From: Paracoccus sp. MBLB3053
GTDB taxonomy: Bacteria; Pseudomonadota; Alphaproteobacteria; Rhodobacterales; Rhodobacteraceae
Assembly (NCBI RefSeq): GCF_031822435.1
Contig: NZ_JAVQLW010000001.1
Coordinates: 2,737,501 to 2,801,500 of the forward strand
Length of the DNA: 64,000 nt
Direction of reading: 5' to 3'
Positions within the stretch are counted from its first letter, which is position 1; the number at the start of each line of letters is the position of its first letter. This document shows, in pieces, positions 56,170 through 64,000 of the stretch. Both the position numbers and the translations under genes were made by a program. Under the pieces are notes generated by a model. That model had not been told where the DNA came from. It ran no database searches and saw only the letters and a program-made list of their open reading frames with translations.

Positions 56170-57669
56170 ATGAGCGAGCTGCGCGCCGTCGAAATCAGGA
56201 ACCCAAGTGAAATCGCCGAGGCTGTCGCAAGCCAGGCCGTGCCCTTTTCGATCGAGGCTGAGCAACAGCTTCTGGGCGCGCTCCTGACCAATAACGAAGT
56301 CTACGACCACGTTTCGCGCATCATCCAGCCAAAGCACTTCTACGACCCGGTTCACCGCCGCATCTACGAGATCTGCATCGAGCGCATTGCCAAGAATGCG
56401 CTGGCAAGCCCGGTGACGATCAAGGCGTTCATGGAAAACGACGCCGGGCTCAAGGAACTGGGTGGTCCGGCCTATCTGGCTCGCCTCGCTGGCGCTGCGA
56501 TCTCGTCCCACGCGGCGCGCGACTATGCGCAGATGATCCGCGAATTCGCTCTACGCCGCGACCTGATCTCGCTCGGGCAGGACATTTCCTCGCGCGCCTC
56601 GACCGTTTCGGTGTCGGACTCGGCCGAGGACCAGATCAAGGAAGCCGAGCAGACGCTTTACAAGCTGGGGGAACAGGGCGTCGCGGAACGTGGCTTTCAA
56701 AGCTTTCTCTCGGCCGTCAGCGGCGCGCTGACTGCGGCCAATGCCGCCTTCAGCCGCGGCGGCGGTCTGTCGGGGATTTCTTCCGGGCTGGTCGATCTCG
56801 ATGGCAAGATGGGCGGCTTGAACCGTTCGGACCTCATCATTCTGGCAGGCCGTCCCTCGATGGGGAAAACCTCGCTTGCCACCAACATCGCGTTCAATGT
56901 CGCCAAGGTGCATCGCATGGGCGAACAGCCCGACGGTACGCATGGCACGGTGGCGGGCGGCGTCGTGGGCTTCTTCAGCCTGGAAATGTCGGCCGAACAG
57001 CTTGCTGCACGCATCCTGTCCGAGGCCGCCGAAGTCCCGAGCGAGTCGATCCGCCGCGGCGACATGACCGAAGACGAGTTCCGCCGCTTTGTCAAAGCCG
57101 CGCATGACCTGCAGAACTGCCCGCTCTATATCGACGACACGCCCGCGCTGCCGATCAACCAGCTGGCCGCCCGCGCGCGCAAGCTAAAGCGCACGATGGG
57201 GCTCGACCTGCTGATCGTGGACTATCTTCAGCTGCTGCGCGCCGCGACCGCCAAGGACAGCCGCGTCAACGAGGTCTCCGAGATCACGCAGGGCCTCAAG
57301 GCCATCGCCAAGGAATTGGACATCCCGGTCATCGCCCTGTCGCAGCTGTCGCGTCAGGTCGAGAACCGCGAGGACAAGCGCCCGCAGCTTTCCGACCTGC
57401 GGGAATCGGGCTCGATCGAGCAGGACGCCGATATCGTGATGTTCGTCTTCCGCGAGGAATATTACCGCGAGCGCGAGAAGCCCGCCGATCACGAACTGGA
57501 CAAGATGGCGGCCTGGCAGCAGATCATGGAAGCCTGCCATGGCAAGGCCGAGGTCATCATCGGCAAGCAGCGTCACGGGCCGATCGGCACGGTCGAACTG
57601 TCCTTCGAAGGCCGCTTCACGCGATTTGGAAATCTCGAAAAACATCGTAGCTGGGATCGCTCCGAATAA
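56170..57669 (+). CDS. dnaB: Replicative DNA helicase
   Basis: 499 residues, normal DnaB length. The N-terminal domain starts PFSIEAEQQLLGALL, a linker follows, and the RecA-like domain carries Walker A in LAGRPSMGKTSLAT (about residues 226-238), Walker B in LLIVDYLQLL, and the arginine-containing LSDLRESGSIEQDADIV. The DnaB hexamer unwinds DNA at the fork. The start at 56170 gives a normal N-terminus. It follows pyrE across a terminator and the DnaA-box-like sites. Confidence 0.98.
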   Translation: MSELRAVEIRNPSEIAEAVASQAVPFSIEAEQQLLGALLTNNEVYDHVSRIIQPKHFYDPVHRRIYEICIERIAKNALASPVTIKAFMENDAGLKELGGPAYLARLAGAAISSHAARDYAQMIREFALRRDLISLGQDISSRASTVSVSDSAEDQIKEAEQTLYKLGEQGVAERGFQSFLSAVSGALTAANAAFSRGGGLSGISSGLVDLDGKMGGLNRSDLIILAGRPSMGKTSLATNIAFNVAKVHRMGEQPDGTHGTVAGGVVGFFSLEMSAEQLAARILSEAAEVPSESIRRGDMTEDEFRRFVKAAHDLQNCPLYIDDTPALPINQLAARARKLKRTMGLDLLIVDYLQLLRAATAKDSRVNEVSEITQGLKAIAKELDIPVIALSQLSRQVENREDKRPQLSDLRESGSIEQDADIVMFVFREEYYREREKPADHELDKMAAWQQIMEACHGKAEVIIGKQRHGPIGTVELSFEGRFTRFGNLEKHRSWDRSE

Positions 57670-57778
57670 AGGGGGAGCCCAGGCGCGATTGCATCATGAT
57701 GCTGCCTCTGTTCGCGGCGAAACACTTCCATACAATCGCCTGGTTGCCATTCCCGCAGACACGCGCGATTACTGCGGC

Positions 57779-58987
57779 ATGACCCCGAACCATGCCCCGG
57801 CCGACAAGCGGCCGAGCCTGCTGACACTGGTATCGATCACCGGTGTGGGCGCGCTCTCGATGAACATCTTTCTGCCTTCGCTGCCGGGAATGGCACGGGA
57901 TTTCGGTGTTGATTACGCCGTCATGCAGCTTTCGGTTTCGGCCTTCCTTGCCGTCAGCGCCGTGCTGCAACTGCTCTGCGGACCGATCAGCGATCTGTTC
58001 GGGCGCCGCCCGGTGATTCTGGGCGCCTTCGCGATCTTTCTCCTTGCCACCCTCGGCACGCTTCTTGCTCCGAGCGCGGGATGGTTCTTGCTGTTTCGGA
58101 TGATTCAGGCGGTCGTCACGACGGGATTCGTTCTAAGCCGCGCCGTGGTGCGCGACATGGTTCCCGCCGAACAAGCCGCCAGCATGATCGGCTATGTCAC
58201 TATGGGCATGTCGCTTGTTCCGATGATCGCACCGACGATTGGCGGCGTGCTTGACGAAAGCTTCGGCTGGAAAGCCAGCTTCGCAACAATGGGCATCCTT
58301 GGCTGCGCTGTCTTTGCGCTGTGCTGGTTCAACCTTACGGAAACCGCGCGAGACGGGGGCATCCCGTTGCGCCAGCAGGTTGCGACCTATCCCGTCCTGG
58401 CGCGCTCGCACCGGTTCTGGGGGTATTCGCTGGCGGCAACGCTCAGTGCGGGCGCGTTCTATGCCTATCTCGGTGGCGCGCCGTTTGTTGGCCAGGTTGT
58501 CCTGCACCTGAGCCCGGCCCAGGTTGGCTACTGGTTCGCGGCCCCTTCGATCGGCTATGCCCTGGGCAATTTCCTTTCCGCACGTTTTTCCCTGCGCATC
58601 GGCATGAACCGGATGATCCTTGCCGGGTCGATCATCTGCACGGTGTCCCTTTCGATTGCCCTGATGATCGACATGGCGGGGGGCCAGTCGCCGCTGGTCT
58701 TCTTTGGCTCCGTCGCCTTCATGGGACTGGGCAACGGCATGCTGCTGCCCAATGCCAATGCCGGGATGATGAGCGTTCGACCCGAACTGGCAGGCACGGC
58801 AAGCGGTCTGGGCGGCAGCATGGCCGTCGCGGGCGGCGCGGGCCTTGCCGCTTTGGCCGGTGCCTTCCTGCATGACGATGCCGGCGCGGCGCCGCTTCTG
58901 ACGATCATGGTCATCGTCTCGGCCGCTTCGATCCTTTCGACGCTTTGGGTCATTGCCCGCGAAAGGCAGGTCGTGGCAGGCGGCTAG
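57779..58987 (+). CDS. Bcr/CflA-family MFS multidrug efflux transporter
   Basis: 402 residues from ATG 57779. It has twelve predicted membrane helices and the MFS loop 2-3 motif GPISDLFGRRPVILGAF, a feature of DHA1 drug:proton antiporters; the second helix pair starts ALSMNIFLPSLPGMARDFGV, typical of Bcr/CflA. A proline-rich helix 5 (GMSLVPMIAPTIGGVL) carries the antiporter motif C. Likely substrates are chloramphenicol-, bicyclomycin- or sulfonamide-type compounds. It stands alone; upstream DNA is short after dnaB. Confidence 0.9.
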   Translation: MTPNHAPADKRPSLLTLVSITGVGALSMNIFLPSLPGMARDFGVDYAVMQLSVSAFLAVSAVLQLLCGPISDLFGRRPVILGAFAIFLLATLGTLLAPSAGWFLLFRMIQAVVTTGFVLSRAVVRDMVPAEQAASMIGYVTMGMSLVPMIAPTIGGVLDESFGWKASFATMGILGCAVFALCWFNLTETARDGGIPLRQQVATYPVLARSHRFWGYSLAATLSAGAFYAYLGGAPFVGQVVLHLSPAQVGYWFAAPSIGYALGNFLSARFSLRIGMNRMILAGSIICTVSLSIALMIDMAGGQSPLVFFGSVAFMGLGNGMLLPNANAGMMSVRPELAGTASGLGGSMAVAGGAGLAALAGAFLHDDAGAAPLLTIMVIVSAASILSTLWVIARERQVVAGG

Positions 58988-59004
58988 GCCCTTGCGTCCA
59001 AGCC

Positions 59005-59033
59005 TTTGCAAACCGTATGACTCGATTTGCAAA
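59005..59033. promoter_or_regulatory. Paired TTTGCAAA boxes ahead of the ScfR/RamB gene
   Basis: TTTGCAAA occurs at 59005-59012 and 59026-59033, 21 bp apart (two helical turns), with mirrored flanks CTTTGCAAA and TTTGCAAAG. RamB of actinobacteria recognises a TTTGCAAA core, and this box sits 17-37 bp before a RamB-type gene, which suggests autoregulation. Confidence 0.65.
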
Positions 59034-59049
59034 GGGGGAGGAGCCAGGG

Positions 59050-60444
59050 ATGGCCATGCAGAAGATCTACGCCGGGGCCTCCTTGCGCGAAACCCGCGGT
59101 CGCGCCGGATTGACGCAGCGGGCCTTCGCAGACCGCCTTGGCATTTCGCTGCCCTACCTGTCGCAGATGGAGAACAACCACCGTCCCGTCTCGGCCGGGG
59201 TGCTGTTGCGATTGGCTTCGGAATTCTCGCTTGATCTTGGCGCAATGGCCGCCGGGGATTCTGAACGCATGGTGATGGACATGGCCGAAGCCCTCGCCGA
59301 CCCGCTGTTCGATTCGCCCCCGCCCCGCGCCGATCTGCGTCTTGCCGCCACCAATGCCCCGGCGCTCGCGCGGGCTTTTCTTGATCTGTATCGAGCGCAT
59401 CGAGACGGGCAGGAACGTCTTGCCGCGCTGGACGAGGTCATCGGAGCCGGGGTCCAGAATACAACACCCTCGCCTTGGGAAGAGGTTCGCGACTTCTTTC
59501 ACTATTGCGACAACTATATCGACGCCGTCGATCGCGCAGCCGAGCAATTCGACCGCAACCACCCCCAGCCGACGCCTCTTGCCCGCGCCATTTCTGCACT
59601 GAGCGATATCGGGGTTCAGGTCGAAATGGCTGAACTGGGAAGTGGGCCGGTCTACCTGCGCAACGATCGCCGCATCACGCTGAATGCCGCGGCCGAGCCA
59701 TCGACCCAGGCCTTTCAGCTCCTTCATCTGTTCGCCCTCGAAAGCCGCGCCGAGCTGATAGAAGCCACGCTTGAACTGGCCCGCTTTCGCAGCGGCAGCG
59801 CCCGGGATATCGCACGGCTCGGGCTTGCGAACTATTTTGCCGGCGCCGCGATGATGCCATATGGGCGTTTTCTTCGGGCAGCCGGCCGCGAGCGCCACGA
59901 TCTTGAACGGCTGGCGCATCTTTTCGATGCCTCGCTCGAACAGGTGGCGCATCGCCTTTCGACCCTGCAGCGCAGCGGCGATCGGGGCGTGCCGTTTTTC
60001 TTCGTCCGCGTCGATCAGGCTGGCACGATCACCAAGCGGCACTCCGCGACGCGGCTGCAATTCGCACGCTTCGGCGGCGCCTGCCCGCTTTGGAACGTGC
60101 ACCAGGCATTCGAAACACCGGGCCGATTCCTCCGCCAATTGGCCGAGACGCCGGACGGCAAGCGCTACCTGCTTTTGGCGCGGGATGTCACGAAATCATC
60201 AGGGGCATTTGGCGCGCCGATCCGTCGTTTCGCCATCGGCCTCGGCTGCGAAATCACCCATGCGCGGGAACTCGTCTATGCTGATGGACTGGATCATGGG
60301 AACCCCCAGATCTTCGAGCCCATCGGAATCTCTTGCCGGATCTGCCCGCGACCGAACTGCCATCAGCGATCGGTTCCGCCGCTGGACCGCCCGATCCGGG
60401 TCCCGAAGGACCGGCCCGGCCCGCTCCCATACGAATTTTCGTGA
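59050..60444 (+). CDS. RamB/ScfR-family XRE transcriptional regulator
   Basis: 464 residues from ATG 59050, preceded by a purine-rich GGGGGAGGAG site. Residues about 10-65 are an XRE HTH (LTQRAFADRLGISLPYLSQM). The middle is an ImmA/IrrE-like peptidase fold in which HExxH is degenerate (QLLHLFALESRAELIE), so it is probably an inactive ligand-sensing domain. The C-terminus has the signature ISCRICPRPNCHQRS of the DUF2083 part. Such proteins control acetate, propionate and glyoxylate metabolism through acyl-CoA-type effectors; in Paracoccus a RamB homologue regulates ethylmalonyl-CoA genes. It has no metabolic neighbours here. Confidence 0.88.
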   Translation: MAMQKIYAGASLRETRGRAGLTQRAFADRLGISLPYLSQMENNHRPVSAGVLLRLASEFSLDLGAMAAGDSERMVMDMAEALADPLFDSPPPRADLRLAATNAPALARAFLDLYRAHRDGQERLAALDEVIGAGVQNTTPSPWEEVRDFFHYCDNYIDAVDRAAEQFDRNHPQPTPLARAISALSDIGVQVEMAELGSGPVYLRNDRRITLNAAAEPSTQAFQLLHLFALESRAELIEATLELARFRSGSARDIARLGLANYFAGAAMMPYGRFLRAAGRERHDLERLAHLFDASLEQVAHRLSTLQRSGDRGVPFFFVRVDQAGTITKRHSATRLQFARFGGACPLWNVHQAFETPGRFLRQLAETPDGKRYLLLARDVTKSSGAFGAPIRRFAIGLGCEITHARELVYADGLDHGNPQIFEPIGISCRICPRPNCHQRSVPPLDRPIRVPKDRPGPLPYEFS

Positions 60445-60850
60445 AACCTGCCGTAACGTCCTTTCCGCGATACGGTTCCATGACCTGCCGTTCGACAGAT
60501 GAATGCCTAACGATTTTGCCTTGATCAAAGGCAAAAACGGAACCTTTTCGGATTCGCCCATCATGCAAGTCCCAAAACCCATAGGATGAACTTTCACCCT
60601 TTATTTCTTGTTTATTTCCAGAGCGGTGATCCGGGCTCTTCGAAAAACAAGACCTTAGTATGGTATTTTTCCGCCCCCGTTTCAGGCTGATTTTCTCTTG
60701 TTAGCGCTGACTCTATCGGCGCAGATCCGCCCATATTGGATGCAGTAATTCCGCAAATGTTGCGCTTTGAGCACATGTCAGATTTATCAGACGCAATCGC
60801 GACCGCCTCTGCTCGGTTGGAACGCGTCGCAACAGAATGGATCAGGGACA
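60445..60850. other. Intergenic stretch ahead of the M23 peptidase gene
   Basis: About 405 bp. An AT-rich block (60,500-60,720) suggests promoters. No gene or RNA was recognised. Confidence 0.5.
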
Positions 60851-62143
60851 TTGCGGATCACTCACAGTCTGAATTCGGTGCTTGAGCGCTGGCTGCCAGA
60901 ACAGCGACTCTTCTTGAAGTCGGACAGTTCGACTCGTTTCGTCCGGCTCAGCCCGGTCACGCAACTCGTGGCGCTTGGCGGCTCGGCTGCCTTTCTGGGC
61001 TGGACCATCATTGCCAGCTCGATCCTTGCGATCGACGGGATCAGCGCGCATGGCACACGGGATCAGGCTCGCATGTCGCAAGCCGCGTTCGAGACGCGGC
61101 TGGCCGATCTGTCGGCCGAGCGCGACAATCGCGCCTCCGAGGCCCTGGCCGCGCAGAACCGCTACAAGGTGGCACTGAACCAGGTTTCGGACATGCAGTC
61201 CCAGCTTCTTGAATCCGAAGCGCGCCGCAGCGAACTTGAAACCGGTATCGGCGTCGTCCAGTCCAGCCTGCATGCCGCGGTCAAGGAACGCGACGAATTG
61301 AAGGCTCAGCAGCTTGCATCGGGCGAAAAGAGCCCTGCCGAACGCACATCCGAGCTTCAGCTTGCGTTGGACATCGTGTCGGGCGAGTTGAAACAGGCGG
61401 CGGCTGCCCGGGTAGATGCACTCAAGCAGGTTGAGGACGCCAAGCAGACTGCCGATGCGGTCACCTTGCAGCGCGACCAGATCGTCGCCCGCAACGACGA
61501 GATCATGACCCAGCTCGAGGATGCCGTCAGCGTCTCGGTGAAACCGTTCGACGAAATGTTCCGCAGTGTGGGCCTGAACCCGGACGAAGTGCTGCGCACG
61601 ATCCGTCGCGGCTATTCCGGTCAGGGCGGTCCGCTGAACCCGATCAGCTATTCTTCCAGCGGGAATGCCGAGATTACCCAGAAGGAAGCCAAAGCGAACG
61701 AGATCCTGATCACGCTCGACAAGATGAACAGCTATCGCATCGCGGTCGAGAAGATGCCGCTGGCGATGCCGGTGAAAAGCGCGTTCCGCTACACCTCGCC
61801 CTTTGGCCGTCGCTGGGGACGCGCGCATGAAGGCATCGACATGGCCGCGCCGGTCGGTACGCCGATCTATGCGACAGGTGACGGGGTCGTAACATTTGCT
61901 GGCCGTCAGAGCGGATATGGCAATCTTATCAAGGTTCAGCACGAACTTGGCACAGAAACCCGCTATGCGCACCTGTCCAAAATCAAGGTCAAGGTGGGTC
62001 AAAAAGTGTCGCGCGGAAGCCTGATCGGTGCTATGGGCAATACCGGCAGGTCGACCGGTCCGCATCTTCACTATGAAGTTCGCGTGAACGGCCGTGCCGT
62101 GAACCCCATGACCTTCATCAAGGCAGCGCAAAATGTTTTCTAA
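60851..62143 (+). CDS. M23-family peptidase with N-terminal DUF5930-type domain
   Basis: About 430 residues if the start is TTG 60851; an in-frame ATG at 60767 adds 28 residues that look non-coding. The sequence LNSVLERWLPEQRLFLKSD at the start is typical of DUF5930 proteins of Rhodobacterales, followed by one membrane helix and a long coiled coil (about residues 75-240). The LytM/M23 domain is complete: GRRWGRAHEGIDMAAPVGTP with His and Asp, and GPHLHYEVRVNG with HxH. It cleaves or remodels peptidoglycan peptides in the periplasm. The bactofilin gene overlaps its end by 11 nt. Confidence 0.88.
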   Translation: MRITHSLNSVLERWLPEQRLFLKSDSSTRFVRLSPVTQLVALGGSAAFLGWTIIASSILAIDGISAHGTRDQARMSQAAFETRLADLSAERDNRASEALAAQNRYKVALNQVSDMQSQLLESEARRSELETGIGVVQSSLHAAVKERDELKAQQLASGEKSPAERTSELQLALDIVSGELKQAAAARVDALKQVEDAKQTADAVTLQRDQIVARNDEIMTQLEDAVSVSVKPFDEMFRSVGLNPDEVLRTIRRGYSGQGGPLNPISYSSSGNAEITQKEAKANEILITLDKMNSYRIAVEKMPLAMPVKSAFRYTSPFGRRWGRAHEGIDMAAPVGTPIYATGDGVVTFAGRQSGYGNLIKVQHELGTETRYAHLSKIKVKVGQKVSRGSLIGAMGNTGRSTGPHLHYEVRVNGRAVNPMTFIKAAQNVF

Positions 62144-62645
62144 GACGCGTGTGACAGAACCCGGACCCAGAACGCAACCGGCGACCGAACCCGAGGCTCC
62201 GCGCAAGCTCGACACCAGTTTCGACGTCCCCGCTTCGCCGGCCACCCAGTCGACGCCCCGCCCACGCACAGCGCCATCGGTTCTGGCATCGGACCTGACG
62301 GTGACCGGAAACATCAGGACACAGGGCGACATCCAGGTCGAAGGCACTGTTGAAGGCGATATCCGCGCCCATCAGCTTGTCGTCGGCGAAAGCGCGACGA
62401 TCCGTGGCGAGATCGTGGCCGAAGAAGTGGTCGTCAACGGTCGCGTCGTCGGCCGCGTCCGCGGCCTGAAGGTTCGCCTGACCGCCAGCGCGAAAGTCGA
62501 AGGCGATATCATCCACAAGACCATCGCGATCGAATCCGGTGCGCATTTCGAGGGATCGGTGCAGCGTCAGGAAGATCCGCTTGCGAATGGCGTCACGCCC
62601 AAACTGGCCGCGCCCGCACGCAAGGCCGACGAAGCGGCCGAGTGA
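62133..62645 (+). CDS. Bactofilin
   Basis: 170 residues. A proline/serine-rich N-terminal tail (about 48 residues) is followed by a beta-helix core: VTGNIRTQGDIQVEGTVEGD, then LVVGESATIRGEIVAEEVVV and GRVRGLKVRLTASAKVEGDI, the right-handed DUF583 repeat of bactofilins, which polymerise without nucleotide. Bactofilins often organise local peptidoglycan remodelling, and overlap with an M23 peptidase gene is a well-known arrangement (BacA-LmdC), which fits a cell-shape module. Confidence 0.95.
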   Translation: MFSKTRVTEPGPRTQPATEPEAPRKLDTSFDVPASPATQSTPRPRTAPSVLASDLTVTGNIRTQGDIQVEGTVEGDIRAHQLVVGESATIRGEIVAEEVVVNGRVVGRVRGLKVRLTASAKVEGDIIHKTIAIESGAHFEGSVQRQEDPLANGVTPKLAAPARKADEAAE

Positions 62646-62667
62646 TCGGGGCCCCTACGAAAACGAT

Positions 62668-62694
62668 GCGGGCGGCCATTGGCCGCCCTTTTTC
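62668..62694. terminator. Rho-independent terminator after bactofilin
   Basis: GGGCGGCC pairs with GGCCGCCC over a 3-nt loop and continues into TTTTT. It ends 4 bp before the stop of the convergent Pro-rich gene. Confidence 0.8.
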
Positions 62695-62697
62695 ATG

Positions 62698-62826
62698 TCA
62701 GCCTGACATTCTTTCCGAAACTGCCGTCTCTCCCGGTCCGGGATCGGGCATCGGGTCCGGCATGGGCGGTCGGTCAGGGTCGGGAATGGGCAATGGCTTG
62801 GGCTGGGGAGAACTGTCGGATGGCAT
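62698..62826 (-). CDS. 42-residue proline-rich small protein
   Basis: The frame starts at ATG 62826 with AGGAGG exactly 5 nt upstream, a better ribosome-binding site than most large genes here have. The product is MPSDSSPQPKPLPIPDPD followed by RPPMPDPMPDPGPG and a short polar end. It has an imperfect P-x-P-D-P repeat, no membrane helix and no signal peptide. It is convergent with bactofilin and lies 56 bp upstream of coaD on the same strand order. The family is unknown; a Pro-rich peptide could bind SH3-like or WW-like partners, but that is speculation. Confidence 0.6.
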   Translation of the reverse strand: MPSDSSPQPKPLPIPDPDRPPMPDPMPDPGPGETAVSERMSG

Positions 62827-62882
62827 TCTGGCCTCCTGCGGTGGCCCGATCAGCCTAATGCCAACAACGCGTCACGCAAGCG

Positions 62883-63377
62883 TCAAGCGGGGTAGCGTGA
62901 AATAAGCGCGTCCCGCACGGCGGGCGTCACGAATTTCGACACATCACCTCCGAGCCGCGCGATCTCTTTCACCAGCTTGGAAGCGATGGCCTGACGTCGC
63001 GCATCCGCCATGAGAAAGACCGTTTCGATGCTGGCATCAAGCGCGCGGTTCATCCCGACCATCTGGAATTCGTATTCGAAATCCGCGACCGCGCGCAGGC
63101 CCCGGACGATGACCGAGGCACCGACATCGCGCGCGCAATCGATCAGCAGGTTCTCGAAGGGATGAACGACGATTTCGCCGCCAAAGCGCTGCGTGATGTC
63201 ATTGCATTCGCGTTGCACCATCTCGACGCGCTCATCCAGCGGGAAAAGGGGGCCCTTGTCCCTGTTGATGGCCACGCCGATCACGAGCCGGTCGACTAGG
63301 GCCAGCGCGCGCTGGATGATATCTAGATGACCCAGCGTGATCGGGTCGAAAGTGCCTGGGTACAACCCGATGCGCAT
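62883..63377 (-). CDS. coaD: Phosphopantetheine adenylyltransferase
   Basis: 164 residues, the family length. It starts MRIGLYPGTFDPITLGHLDI with the nucleotidyl-transferase TxGH motif, and continues with GVAINRDKGPLFPLDERVEM and VIVRGLRAVADFEYEFQM, which binds phosphopantetheine and ATP. It catalyses the penultimate step of coenzyme A synthesis. AAGGG lies upstream of the ATG. The gene is followed by the Pro-rich small gene in the same orientation. Confidence 0.98.
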   Translation of the reverse strand: MRIGLYPGTFDPITLGHLDIIQRALALVDRLVIGVAINRDKGPLFPLDERVEMVQRECNDITQRFGGEIVVHPFENLLIDCARDVGASVIVRGLRAVADFEYEFQMVGMNRALDASIETVFLMADARRQAIASKLVKEIARLGGDVSKFVTPAVRDALISRYPA

Positions 63378-63485
63378 GATCTGCCCTTCCCCTCAACGGA
63401 CCGCGACACCGAAACAGGTTTCTGCGCGCGATTGCAAGGGGCTCTGCGTGATCTCGCAGAGCCCGAGGCGGTCATCCCACCGAAA

Positions 63486-63923
63486 TCAATTGCCCATGAT
63501 CATGCCGGTCAGCGCGTCACGCTCGTCCCTCAGCTCCTTCAGACGGGCCGAGACCGCGTCGCCGATCGAGACGATGCCGATCATCCGGCCTTCGGCATCG
63601 ACCACCGGCATGTGACGAAAACGCCCCTCGGTCATCCGTTCCAGGATCGCGCGGGTATCTTCGCCCGTCGAGCAGGTCGACGGCTTGCGGGTCATGATGT
63701 CTGCAACGCTGCGCGACAGCACTTCGGGCCCCTGTTTGCCCAGTTCGCGAACGATATCGCGTTCCGAGATGATCCCTTCCGGATTGACGCCGTCATCTGA
63801 AACGATGATCGCCCCGATGCGCTTGTCCGACAATTGCTTCACGGCATCGGCCACACTGGCGGACGAGGCGATGGTGTAGACCTCGCCACTGGGCTTCATC
63901 GACAGCATCTGCTTCACGAGCAT
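63486..63923 (-). CDS. CBS-domain pair protein
   Basis: 145 residues with AGGAGG 6 nt upstream. The protein consists almost wholly of two CBS domains: VADAVKQLSDKRIGAIIVSD with GIISERDIVRELG, and RAILERMTEGRFRHMPVVD with MIGIVSIGDAV. Such stand-alone pairs bind adenosine nucleotides or SAM and act as energy-sensing modules. The last 20 residues form a helix (RLKELRDERDALTGMIMGN). The partner is unknown. The 77 bp to its right contain no feature I can identify. Confidence 0.9.
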   Translation of the reverse strand: MLVKQMLSMKPSGEVYTIASSASVADAVKQLSDKRIGAIIVSDDGVNPEGIISERDIVRELGKQGPEVLSRSVADIMTRKPSTCSTGEDTRAILERMTEGRFRHMPVVDAEGRMIGIVSIGDAVSARLKELRDERDALTGMIMGN

Positions 63924-64000
63924 GGCATTCCTCCTAGGGTCGCGAAAGCTGTTTTAATTCAGCGTTGCCCCTCGTCGTTCATCCGTCAAGTGTGCACTTG

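Noticed and set aside
62642..62905. 87-codon plus-strand frame after bactofilin
   Set aside because: It has no ribosome-binding site and a Gly/Ser-rich product antisense to the better-supported Pro-rich gene.

Overview
The window looks like the chromosome of a Rhodobacterales alphaproteobacterium, most likely Paracoccus or a close relative. This rests on the high GC content, the genes infA-maf-RNase E/G-yacG-tRNA-Phe in a row, a glutathione-independent formaldehyde dehydrogenase, RamB/ScfR-type regulators, and small lineage-type proteins. No database search was possible, so all family names come from motifs and recognisable sequence.

Region 1 (1 to about 18,070) is a lambda-like prophage integrated at a tRNA-Gly(CCC) gene (17,996-18,069). 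The tyrosine integrase sits next to the tRNA. The leftward genes run from a Cro-like helix-turn-helix gene through replication/regulation genes to small and large terminase, a gpW-like joiner and a portal that leaves the window at base 1. The rightward genes run from the repressor through small early genes, including a phage GapR. Between early genes and integrase lies probable cargo: a 1,011-aa TPR protein with a C-terminal DXD glycosyltransferase domain, a Hint-domain protein, and about 1 kb of hairpin-rich sequence without a convincing gene. The left attachment site is outside the window.

Region 2 (18.2-30.2 kb) starts with an RND efflux pair. A tightly coupled five-gene sensory operon follows: a NarX-type kinase, a NarL-type regulator, an XRE/ScfR-like protein that appears to carry a histidine-phosphotransfer (DHp-like) helical pair, a small two-helix membrane protein, and an SSF-transporter/histidine-kinase fusion. 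A FliM/FliN-like gene closes the region.

Region 3 (30.3-40.2 kb) holds infA-maf-RNase E/G-yacG-tRNA-Phe, a HAD-UbiA / GT-C glycosyltransferase / SMR-flippase operon likely acting on polyprenyl-phosphate sugars, two outer-membrane beta-barrels, tRNA-Ala and trigger factor.

Region 4 (40.8-64 kb) is core metabolism and housekeeping: fdhA, a sulfotransferase, tRNA-Leu, bifunctional Nnr, glnB-glnA, a PLD-family lipoprotein, a heme-dependent N-demethylase-like protein, purB, an isolated fliG, gap with a 47-aa membrane protein ahead of it, pyrC-pyrE, dnaB behind DnaA-box-like sites, an MFS exporter, a RamB/ScfR regulator with TTTGCAAA boxes, an M23 peptidase-bactofilin pair, a 42-aa Pro-rich protein, coaD and a CBS-domain protein.

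The items most worth follow-up are the sensory operon with its DHp-like regulator, the helically phased GACAGT array in the prophage, the repressor operators, the orphan sigma region-2 fragment, the hairpin cluster, and the prenyl-sugar operon.
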